Positions 14,691 to 20,494 of a stretch of 20,494 nucleotides of DNA are shown here, piece after piece. Both the position numbers and the translations under genes were made by a program. Within the stretch, counting starts at the first letter, position 1; each line of letters opens with the position of its first letter. Source of the DNA: an uncultured Clostridia bacterium (GTDB lineage: Bacteria; Bacillota; Clostridia; Peptostreptococcales; Anaerovoracaceae). Location of the stretch: assembly GCA_934255435.1 (NCBI GenBank), contig CAKQNZ010000019.1, positions 1 to 20,494 of the forward strand, read 5' to 3'. The notes beneath the pieces were generated by a model, which worked only from the letters and a program-made list of their open reading frames with translations, ran no database searches and was not told the origin of the DNA.

Positions 14691-15017
14691 ATGGATGATA
14701 TAAATGTGAACAGTAAACAATTTGCAGAGCTTCTGCACGGTGATAAGCCTGTGCTTGCAGATTTCTGGGCACCGTGGTGTGTCCACTGCAGGAAGATAGA
14801 GACCATATACATGGACATCGCTGAGGAATATGCAGAGCGTATAGAAACTGTAAAGATAAATGTCGATGAGGAAGTCAGGCTGACACAGCAGGAAAATGTG
14901 GATGTGATACCGACGCTGAAGCTTTTCATTGATGGAAAGGAAACAGCAAGGCTCACGGCACCCGGATCGAAGGCGCAGATAGACGCTTTTATCGCATCCG
15001 GCCTGGGCAGCAGATGA
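14691..15017 (+). CDS. Thioredoxin-fold protein with a CVHC active site
   Basis: A 108-residue thioredoxin. The core motif FWAPWCVHCRKIE places the redox pair at C30-V31-H32-C33, where classical thioredoxin has CGPC. The cis-Pro loop is present in VDVIPTLKLFIDGKE, and length and strand order match thioredoxin. In this fold a His before the second Cys (as in DsbA CPHC or PDI CGHC) usually raises the redox potential, so it may be less reducing than TrxA (inference from family chemistry). No signal peptide is seen, so it is cytosolic. The start ATG 14691 follows AGGAGG at 14678-14683. The reductase gene starts 28 nt after its stop, so this is most likely the dedicated substrate of that reductase. 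Confidence 0.92.
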   Translation: MDDINVNSKQFAELLHGDKPVLADFWAPWCVHCRKIETIYMDIAEEYAERIETVKINVDEEVRLTQQENVDVIPTLKLFIDGKETARLTAPGSKAQIDAFIASGLGSR

Positions 15018-15045
15018 CAGCGTGATATACAGGGAAAGGGGTAGT

Positions 15046-15966
15046 ATGGAAAAGATATATGATATGGTGATCGTCGGAGGCGGTCCCGGCGGTTATACGG
15101 CCGCACTTTACGCAGCCAGGTCAGGTCTTGATGCTGTAGTGCTGGAAAAGCTTTCCGCAGGGGGACAGATGGCGCTGTCTCAGCAGCTTGACAATTATCC
15201 GGGCTTCGAAGAAGGGATAGAAGGTTTTTTTCTGGCTGAAAAAATGCAGCAGGGGGCGGAGCGTTTTGGTGCAGAAACAAAGATAACTGAGGTCACAGAA
15301 ATACATCTTGCAGAAGATCCGAAACGGATACTCACAAGTGAAGGCGTGTTTTACAGCAGGACCGTAGTTTTTGCAACGGGTGCAGATCCGAAAAAGCTTG
15401 GAATACCAGGAGAAGAAAGGTTTTCAGGAAAAGGCATCAGCTACTGTGCTGTATGCGATAGTATGTTCTGTGAAGACATGACTGCCGTAATCATCGGAGG
15501 CGGAGACTCCGCAGCTGCCGATGCAATGCTGCTTTCAAGGATAGCAGAGAAAGTCATACTGATAAATCGTACAGACAGACTCAGTGCCACTAAAATATAC
15601 CATGCGCCGCTGATGGAAACAGAAAACATAGAGATCATATGGAACTCAGTGGCAGAAGAGTTCATCGGAGACGATAAACTCGAAAGCGTCCGAATAAGAA
15701 ATTCCCTTACAGGTGAAGAATGCATGATAAGCTGTAACAGAGTATTCATCAGCATAGGCAGGAAACCTGCGACAGAACTGGTAAAGGGGCAGCTGCAGCT
15801 TGACAGCAACGGATATATCACAGCAGGCGAAAGCACGGAGACGGATATACCCGGTGCTTTTGCTGTGGGCGATGTAAGGACGAAATCGCTCAGGCAGGTG
15901 GTGACAGCAATAGCCGATGGCGCCGTTGCAGTATATTATGCAGAAAAATATCTGACATCGCATTGA
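15046..15966 (+). CDS. trxB: Thioredoxin reductase-like flavoprotein
   Basis: A 306-residue low-molecular-weight thioredoxin reductase. FAD-binding motifs: GGGPGGYTAALYAAR near the N-terminus and FAVGDVRTKSLRQV plus TAIADGAVAVYYAEKYL at the end. The redox centre C134-A-V-C137-D is in SYCAVCDSMFCED (canonical CATCDG). The second nucleotide-binding site keeps GGGDSAAADAM, but the usual HRRxxxR that grips the NADPH 2'-phosphate reads NRTDRLS. It may prefer NADH or another donor. Some clostridial homologues use ferredoxin. The start is ATG 15046 with AAAGGGG upstream. The open frame goes back to a GTG at 15022 that lacks a ribosome site. It follows the CVHC thioredoxin in one operon. The FGGY kinase begins 67 nt downstream without a visible terminator between. 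Confidence 0.92.
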   Translation: MEKIYDMVIVGGGPGGYTAALYAARSGLDAVVLEKLSAGGQMALSQQLDNYPGFEEGIEGFFLAEKMQQGAERFGAETKITEVTEIHLAEDPKRILTSEGVFYSRTVVFATGADPKKLGIPGEERFSGKGISYCAVCDSMFCEDMTAVIIGGGDSAAADAMLLSRIAEKVILINRTDRLSATKIYHAPLMETENIEIIWNSVAEEFIGDDKLESVRIRNSLTGEECMISCNRVFISIGRKPATELVKGQLQLDSNGYITAGESTETDIPGAFAVGDVRTKSLRQVVTAIADGAVAVYYAEKYLTSH

Positions 15967-16033
15967 TAAACAGGTGAGGAACCTTTACAATAGTATCTGT
16001 GAACAAAAACATCAGGAGAGATGACATACAGAT

Positions 16034-17560
16034 ATGAACAACGACGATATGAAATATATACTGACCATCGACATGGGGACCACTGCTTTCAAGGCAGCGG
16101 TATTCGACTGCGACGGCAGAGAAACAGGAAGCACTACAGAGGAGTATCAGATACAGACGCCACGGCCCGGATGGGCGGAAATGGATCCTGAAAAGTATAC
16201 AGAGCTTTTCAAAGCAGCTGTTTCCGGGGCTGTAAAGAATGCCGGGATATCCAGGAAGGATATACTGACTCTGGGGATATCCTGCCAGGGCGAGACAAGT
16301 GTTTTTCTCGACAGTGACAGCAGACCGCTGAGACCGGCGATAATCTGGTGCGACACCAGGGCTCTGCAGGAGGCTAAGGAGATAGTGGACGCCTTTGGCA
16401 GCACAACGATCCAGCATCATACAGGACAAGTAGGCTGCGACGCTTTGTGGCCGGGCGCCAAGCTCATATGGCTCAGAAAGAACGAGCCTGAGATCTTCAA
16501 CAATATCTCACATATACTGCAGCTCAACGGATATTTTGCATATCTTCTTACAGGTAAGATGGCTGAGGACGATTCAATGCTGGGAAGCTCCATCTACTGG
16601 AATATCAGGACGAGACAGTACTGGGACGAAATGCTGGAGTATATAGGCATAACAAAGGCACAGCTTCCGCAGATAGTGAGACCCGGTTCCATCGTAGGGC
16701 AGATAACGAAAGAGGCCGCAGCAAAGTTCGGTCTGCCGGAAACTATGACCGTGAACATCGGAGGCAGCGACCTTGCCTGCGGACCGGTGGGGACAGGTGC
16801 GATACATCCAGGCTGTTTTTCGGACAGTACAGGCTCATCACTGTGCACGATGGCCATGGCGGATCATATCGTCCTGGATCCGGCAAAACAGATGCCCTGC
16901 TACTGCAGTGTTCTGGAAGACATATACATGGTACATGCGTACTCCACAGGCGGTATGTATATGAAATGGTTCAGAGACACTTTCGGCGAGATGGAGCTCA
17001 TCAGAGAAGGAGATGGAGGCATGAACGCCTTCGATCAGCTGGACATTATGGCTGACAGTGTGCCGGCAGGTTCAGAGGGACTGATCGCACTGCCGCATCT
17101 TCAGGGCTCGGGTCCTCCGGATCTTGACGCCAGTGCGAGAGCCTGCTTTTTTGGCATGACGATAGCACACAGCAAGGAGCATTTCGTGCGGGCTATCATG
17201 GAGAGCGTGGTGATGGTACTGTGCAGGATCATAGAAACAACAGAATCCATGGGGATCAGTGTTGACCGCATAATCAGTTTCGGAGGGGGAGCACTGAGTC
17301 CGGTATGGTGTCAGATGAAGGCAGACGCTACAGGCAGGGATGTTGTTACGACTAAAAGCAACAAAAGTGCAGGATGTCTCGGGGCAGGTATACTGGCAGG
17401 CGTTGCCTGCGGTATATGGGATTCTCCTGAGGAAGCCTGTGAAAAGATAATAAAAGAGGACAGGATATATCATCCTGATCCTGAAAAGAAGCAGGTGTAT
17501 GATGAACTGCTTGCGAAGTATAAGAAACTCATGGAATGTCTCGGTCCGGTATTCGGATGA
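16034..17560 (+). CDS. FGGY-family carbohydrate kinase (xylulokinase-like), substrate unknown
   Basis: A 508-residue cytosolic kinase predicted to phosphorylate a sugar or polyol. The N-terminal FGGY domain has the phosphate loop IDMGTTAFKAAVFD, the PRPGWAEMDP substrate-side motif, GISCQGE and IIWCDTRA. The catalytic base is probably D246 in NIGGSDLACGPVGTGA. The C-terminal domain has FGGGALSPVWCQMKADA and GAGILAG for adenine nucleotide binding. The overall pattern is closest to the XylB group rather than glycerol kinase, but FGGY substrate calls from sequence are unreliable. The start ATG 16034 has AGGAG about 15 nt upstream, rather far. ATG 16049 (MKYILTIDMG) is the alternative. A bidirectional terminator follows. 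The symporter operon and the GlpA-like oxidoreductase nearby suggest uptake, phosphorylation and oxidation of one substrate (inference). Confidence 0.9.
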   Translation: MNNDDMKYILTIDMGTTAFKAAVFDCDGRETGSTTEEYQIQTPRPGWAEMDPEKYTELFKAAVSGAVKNAGISRKDILTLGISCQGETSVFLDSDSRPLRPAIIWCDTRALQEAKEIVDAFGSTTIQHHTGQVGCDALWPGAKLIWLRKNEPEIFNNISHILQLNGYFAYLLTGKMAEDDSMLGSSIYWNIRTRQYWDEMLEYIGITKAQLPQIVRPGSIVGQITKEAAAKFGLPETMTVNIGGSDLACGPVGTGAIHPGCFSDSTGSSLCTMAMADHIVLDPAKQMPCYCSVLEDIYMVHAYSTGGMYMKWFRDTFGEMELIREGDGGMNAFDQLDIMADSVPAGSEGLIALPHLQGSGPPDLDASARACFFGMTIAHSKEHFVRAIMESVVMVLCRIIETTESMGISVDRIISFGGGALSPVWCQMKADATGRDVVTTKSNKSAGCLGAGILAGVACGIWDSPEEACEKIIKEDRIYHPDPEKKQVYDELLAKYKKLMECLGPVFG

Positions 17561-17580
17561 GAAGGTGCATGAGATATTAC

Positions 17581-17625
17581 AAAAGCCTGAGGACCGGTCA
17601 GTTGTTGACCCGTTCTCAGGCTTTT
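17581..17625. terminator. Bidirectional terminator between the convergent kinase and symporter operons
   Basis: AAAAGCCTGAG (17581-17591) pairs perfectly with CTCAGGCTTTT (17615-17625). An inner GGTCA/TGACC stem (17596-17610) extends it with one C-C mismatch. A runs on one side and T runs on the other let it act on both strands. Confidence 0.85.
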
Positions 17626-17637
17626 ATAGTATCATTG

Positions 17638-18162
17638 TTATGTTATGCTTATATCCTCAAGATCTCCAGTAAGGGAATCAAGAACCTTGTATTTTTTTTC
17701 GTCCAGCTCTGTATTGTGGAACTCGAACAGATAAAGTGGTTTGTACATGCGTTCCGTGACATGCTCCTCGAGGACAGGAGGGGCGCTCATTATACGGAAT
17801 TTGCGCTGTACGCCTGTTTTGTTGTATTCCCATGTCTGCTCAAGTGCCTGATCTTCAGTCAGTTTGTCCTGAAGTACGCACTGAGCGGGGACATCTGACA
17901 GCTCCCAGGAAGGGAGCATGGCCAGTTTGCCGGGTGTCATGGCTATCTCGTCGAACCCGGCGTAATATCCTGCGTAGCGGGTAGTCTTTTTTGTGACTCT
18001 GATGGCTATCCGAAACTGGAATATCCAGCAAAGGCTGTAGAGTGTATTTACATGGTGCACCTTGATATTCTCGAGACGTTTCGATCTTGTCATACGTTTC
18101 AGGAACATCTCTGGCGTGTAGCGGACTCCTTTTATGACTTTTATCTCTGACATATCATGCAT
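17638..18162 (-). CDS. Unrecognised 174-residue protein, coupled to the symporter
   Basis: I do not recognise this protein. It is mixed alpha/beta in appearance and basic at the N-terminus (EMFLKRMTRSKRLENIKVHH). A moderately hydrophobic stretch, TLYSLCWIFQFRIAIRV, reads more like a beta-strand than a membrane helix. Near the C-terminus, MYKPLYLFEFHNTELDEKKY followed by KVLDSLTGDLEDI resembles the 'P-Y/F-W/L-hydrophobic ... Y-x-V-x-D-x-x-T-G' hairpin seen in several uncharacterised cytosolic or transporter-linked proteins. No signal peptide, Cys cluster or nucleotide motif is seen. The ATG at 18162 overlaps the symporter stop (18155-18157), so translation is coupled. ATG 18153 is an alternative. 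Co-expression suggests an accessory or regulatory partner of the transporter. Its stop is 12 nt from the shared terminator. Confidence 0.85.
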   Translation of the reverse strand: MHDMSEIKVIKGVRYTPEMFLKRMTRSKRLENIKVHHVNTLYSLCWIFQFRIAIRVTKKTTRYAGYYAGFDEIAMTPGKLAMLPSWELSDVPAQCVLQDKLTEDQALEQTWEYNKTGVQRKFRIMSAPPVLEEHVTERMYKPLYLFEFHNTELDEKKYKVLDSLTGDLEDISIT

Positions 18163-19804
18163 ATACCTGTTCTGAACTGCTGCTGCATCCGTCTGTCACA
18201 GCTCTGAACTGATCTGCGCTGATCTGTACACCTGACTTTACAACGGATATCTCAGATGCAGCAGGAGCACCAGCTTTTTCTGACGGATCGTCGAAGCTCT
18301 TTGCATAATAGAAGAGGTCTATGACATCCTGGGGAGGTTTCCTGGTCAGTTTGCTGACTACTATATATGCAACTGTTGCCAGCACCAGAGCTGCAAAGAA
18401 TGTATGTATGTTAGTCCTGTCCTGCAGCAGATAGTACCATCCGAATCCTGTGATGGAGCCAACTACCATTGCAGCTATGGCGCCACCTTTGGTGCCGTTT
18501 TTCCAGTAGAGGCCGCCGATGATACATGGTATGAATGCCGGTGAAAGTACTGACCATGCTATCCATGTCAGCTGGTAAACGCCTACCGAAAACAGCGGTA
18601 TGAAACACATAGCACATGCCACAAGTCCCAGGAAATATGTAGACCATCTTGTTATCTTCATCTTTGATTCTTCGCTTGCCTGAGGTCTTGCCATGGTGAG
18701 CAGGTCGTTGCCCACAGATGAACCTATTACCAGCAGCAGAGCGCTTGCTGTCGACATTATCGCCGCAGTGGCACCTGCCAGTATAAGTCCTGCAAGGACA
18801 GGAGGTAGATTGGAAAGCGCCAGCATCGGCATGATGTATTCAGCGCTTCCGCCGGGAAGCATGGAGATATCAGGATATGCCACACGTCCTACCATACCGA
18901 GGATATATACTCCGAAAGAAAGTACGAATCCGAATGCAGCTCCTATCATAGGAACCAGCTTTATAGACTTTTCATCTTTTATAGCCACTGTCTTGATGAT
19001 GAGGTGAGGCTGACCCATATATCCGATGAAGTATACGAGGGCGATACCTGCTATCATCAGCGGAGCTCCTTTGAGGTAATAATCCTCGCCCCATAATGTG
19101 GCAAGACCGTCGTTGATCTGTATGAGTCCCTGGTTCATGCCGGAAAGTCCACCGACATTGGAGATACATACAGGTATGAGTATGAAAAGACCGATTATCA
19201 TCAGTATCGACTGTACGAAATCCGTGTACGCTACAGAGAGATAACCACCTGCGCCTGTATATATGAGTATCGCAATAGCACCAAGGATCAGCGACAGTGT
19301 ATAGTTGAGCCCTGTGATACACGCTACCAGCACGCCCATAGCCATGAATTCGACAAGAAGCGAGATTATCATTGCGACTATCAGGATTATTACTGACAGG
19401 CAGCGCACTCCATTGCTGTTGTAGCGATGGCCGAAGAATTCAGGAATAGTGAGTGCCTGAGCTTTCTCGGTGTATTTACGCATCCTTCTGGCGATGATGC
19501 CGAAGTTGAGGATAGGTCCGAAAACATCTCCGGGGGCAGCCCAGAGCGATGATGCGCCAGCTTCCCAGCCGTACTGGGGACCAGCTATGTACATACCACC
19601 GCCAAGAGAACTGGAACCGTGTGCCAGAGCAGTTATCCATGGTCCCATGGATCTGCCGCCTACGAACCAGTCTTCGGAGCTTTTTACTTTCTTTGCAGCC
19701 CACAGGCCTACTATCATGATCACTGCAATGTAGATGATCAGCATTATCGGAACTATCAGAGGAATGTCAAACCCCAGTGCCTGTTCCAGTGTGTTTCTTG
19801 TCAT
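18155..19804 (-). CDS. SSS-family sodium:solute symporter
   Basis: A 549-residue inner-membrane transporter with about 13 helices, in the PutP/PanF superfamily. Seen: the first-helix-to-loop signature SSEDWFVGGRSMGPWITALA, a LeuT-fold helix-1 break in HGSSSLGGGMYIAGP, ALTIPEFFGHRY, GAGGYLSVAYTDFVQ, YMGQPHLIIKTVAIKDEKS, and the Na2-site helix ATAAIMSTASALLLVIGSS. The last ~60 residues form a long cytosolic tail rich in Ser, longer than in PutP. It couples Na+ entry to uptake of a solute that cannot be read from sequence. The start ATG 19804 follows AAGGAGG. It lies 30 nt after the stop of a 39-residue membrane micro-protein and overlaps the downstream unknown gene. All three form one minus-strand operon. 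Confidence 0.93.
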   Translation of the reverse strand: MTRNTLEQALGFDIPLIVPIMLIIYIAVIMIVGLWAAKKVKSSEDWFVGGRSMGPWITALAHGSSSLGGGMYIAGPQYGWEAGASSLWAAPGDVFGPILNFGIIARRMRKYTEKAQALTIPEFFGHRYNSNGVRCLSVIILIVAMIISLLVEFMAMGVLVACITGLNYTLSLILGAIAILIYTGAGGYLSVAYTDFVQSILMIIGLFILIPVCISNVGGLSGMNQGLIQINDGLATLWGEDYYLKGAPLMIAGIALVYFIGYMGQPHLIIKTVAIKDEKSIKLVPMIGAAFGFVLSFGVYILGMVGRVAYPDISMLPGGSAEYIMPMLALSNLPPVLAGLILAGATAAIMSTASALLLVIGSSVGNDLLTMARPQASEESKMKITRWSTYFLGLVACAMCFIPLFSVGVYQLTWIAWSVLSPAFIPCIIGGLYWKNGTKGGAIAAMVVGSITGFGWYYLLQDRTNIHTFFAALVLATVAYIVVSKLTRKPPQDVIDLFYYAKSFDDPSEKAGAPAASEISVVKSGVQISADQFRAVTDGCSSSSEQVYA

Positions 19805-19834
19805 ACGTCTGTTCCTCCTTCTGTGCCGATGCGC

Positions 19835-19954
19835 CTACAGTCTCCAGAGTCCTCTGGCGAATGTAACTGTAGCTGCTACAGCGATGGAAACAGTGCCGAT
19901 GATGAGTGCGCCGGTGCTTACCGGAAAATCGAAAAACCATGATAAAGTATTCAT
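19835..19954 (-). CDS. 39-residue single-span membrane micro-protein
   Basis: A short ORF with a strong ribosome site (GGAGG at 19966-19970 on the plus coordinates, 11-12 nt before the ATG at 19954). It begins MNTLSWFFDFPVSTGALIIG, then SIAVAATVTFARGLWRL. One predicted membrane helix covers ~12-32, with a positively charged C-terminus (R-G-L-W-R-L) that would lie inside. It is the first gene of the symporter operon, 30 nt ahead of the SSS gene. Several SSS transporters have small membrane partners (YhdT with PanF, YjcH with ActP), but those are 80-100 residues. A shorter class of 'symporter small accessory proteins' is also annotated in databases. This one does not resemble the examples I remember. 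A transporter subunit or stabiliser is the likely role (inference). Confidence 0.7.
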   Translation of the reverse strand: MNTLSWFFDFPVSTGALIIGTVSIAVAATVTFARGLWRL

Positions 19955-20099
19955 TTATATAATGTCCTCCATTGAATATTATTTACTCAGCCGCCTTCAC
20001 TCGTTTGTCTCTGTATCAGTTTATCGAGATAAAGCGGCGACGTCCTTAAGTATAATATCACATTTCTTACAAAAGTGGTAGTGATAATTGTAAAAAAAA

Positions 20100-20129
20100 T
20101 TGACGGATTTTGTTTTTTTTATGTATAAT
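20100..20129 (+). promoter_or_regulatory. Promoter of the FAD-dependent oxidoreductase gene
   Basis: TTGACG (20100-20105) and TATAAT (20124-20129) are separated by 18 nt, with an extended TG at 20122-20123. The ATG is 71 nt downstream of the -10. Confidence 0.75.
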
Positions 20130-20133
20130 ATAG

Positions 20134-20165
20134 GTTGTGCAACTAACAAAGCCAGAAAACTTTGT
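20134..20165 (+). promoter_or_regulatory. Possible operator repeats downstream of the -10
   Basis: GTTGTGCAAC (20134-20143) is a short palindrome. ACAAAG (20146-20151) and CTTTGT (20160-20165) form a 6-bp inverted repeat around an 8-nt spacer. Both sit in the first transcribed bases and could be a repressor site or a leader hairpin. Confidence 0.35.
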
Positions 20166-20199
20166 GTTTGCCAATCAAATTTCTGGAGGCAGAAGATAT

Positions 20200-20494
20200 A
20201 TGTATGATGTAATTGTAGTGGGGGCCGGAGTTGTAGGCTGCAGTACTGCAAGAGAGCTCTCAAGATATAAACTGGATGTGCTGGTGCTGGAGAAGGGGCA
20301 CGATATATGCGCCGGAGCCAGCAAAGCCAATTCCGGTATGATACATGCCGGATACGATCCGATCCCGGGAACGAATGAAGCAAAGTTCAACGCACCGGGA
20401 AGCCGCATGATGTACGAGATATGCGATGAGCTGGATGTGCCATATGAAAAGAGCGGCACTACAGTATTCGCAACAGACGAAAGCGGCATGAAGG
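20200..20494 (+). CDS. GlpA/LhgO-like FAD-dependent oxidoreductase (N-terminal part, runs off the window)
   Basis: The first 98 residues of a flavoprotein, cut by the window end. The N-terminal Rossmann FAD motif is VVGAGVVGCSTARELSRY with the ribose-binding acid in VLVLEKG. The DAO/GlpA-family substrate-side motif follows as GASKANSGMIHAGYD and PGTNEAKFN. Clostridial homologues of about 480 residues, often with a C-terminal [2Fe-2S] BFD-like domain, are annotated as glycerol-3-phosphate dehydrogenase. L-2-hydroxyglutarate oxidase (LhgO) is the near alternative. The start ATG 20200 follows GGAGG at 20185-20189. It diverges from the symporter operon across a 245-nt intergenic region with its own promoter. 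With the FGGY kinase nearby it could oxidise the phosphorylated substrate (inference). Confidence 0.88.
   Translation, partial: MYDVIVVGAGVVGCSTARELSRYKLDVLVLEKGHDICAGASKANSGMIHAGYDPIPGTNEAKFNAPGSRMMYEICDELDVPYEKSGTTVFATDESGMK

Noticed and set aside
14393..15280. A 295-codon open frame on the minus strand
   Set aside because: It is antisense to hsp20, the thioredoxin and the reductase start, all with clear family motifs and ribosome sites. Its translation is Ser/Cys/Pro-rich and resembles no protein family, so it is a shadow frame.
1..20494. CRISPR array, tRNA, rRNA, insertion sequence
   Set aside because: I saw no regularly spaced direct repeats, no cloverleaf-like sequence and no transposase-like frame on either strand. 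A tRNAscan or Infernal run would be decisive.

Overview
The window looks like chromosomal DNA of an anaerobic Bacillota, probably a Clostridia/Eubacteriales-type organism. This is inferred from several things: a rubrerythrin plus free rubredoxin behind a PerR-type regulator, a CIRCE operator in front of a small heat-shock gene, strong AGGAGG ribosome sites, heavy use of ATA and AGA/AGG codons, TTGACA/TATAAT promoters, and intrinsic terminators. I cannot name a species from sequence reading alone. No rRNA, tRNA, CRISPR array, transposase or prophage gene is visible.

Layout. (a) 62-1135 is a gene graveyard: a truncated GyrI-like ligand-binding protein, a piece of a LysE-family exporter and an internally deleted EamA/DMT exporter, joined end to end with stops and frameshifts. 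(b) 1246-1905 is a two-gene operon: an XRE helix-turn-helix plus AbrB fusion regulator and a small Cys-rich PF20097-type protein, followed by a terminator. (c) 2158-2871 is a TraX-family membrane protein with its own promoter and terminator. (d) 3108-10921 reads left to right and looks like a drug- or envelope-stress defence block: a class II UvrA-like double ATPase behind a structured leader, an OmpR-type response regulator and histidine kinase (overlapping genes), a strong terminator, then a MacB/LolD-type ABC ATPase and an 890-residue FtsX-type permease. (e) A convergent MATE efflux pump (11013-12407, minus) has a 28-bp palindrome directly after its -10 element.

(f) 12550-13889 is an oxidative-stress operon: perR-like regulator, rubrerythrin, rubredoxin, terminator. 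(g) 13957-14610 is a CIRCE-controlled Hsp20 gene with two hairpins behind it. (h) 14691-15966 encodes a thioredoxin with an unusual CVHC active site and a thioredoxin reductase whose usual NADPH 2'-phosphate motif is altered. (i) 16034-20494 looks like a catabolic/transport locus: an FGGY sugar or polyol kinase, then a convergent minus-strand operon of a 39-residue single-span membrane protein, an SSS sodium:solute symporter and an unrecognised 174-residue protein. A GlpA/LhgO-like FAD oxidoreductase diverges from it and runs off the window end.

The most promising material for something undescribed is the minus-strand trio (micro-protein, symporter, unknown protein) between the FGGY kinase and the FAD oxidoreductase. 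Next are the altered thioredoxin/thioredoxin reductase pair and the structured regulatory regions in front of the UvrA-like and MATE genes.
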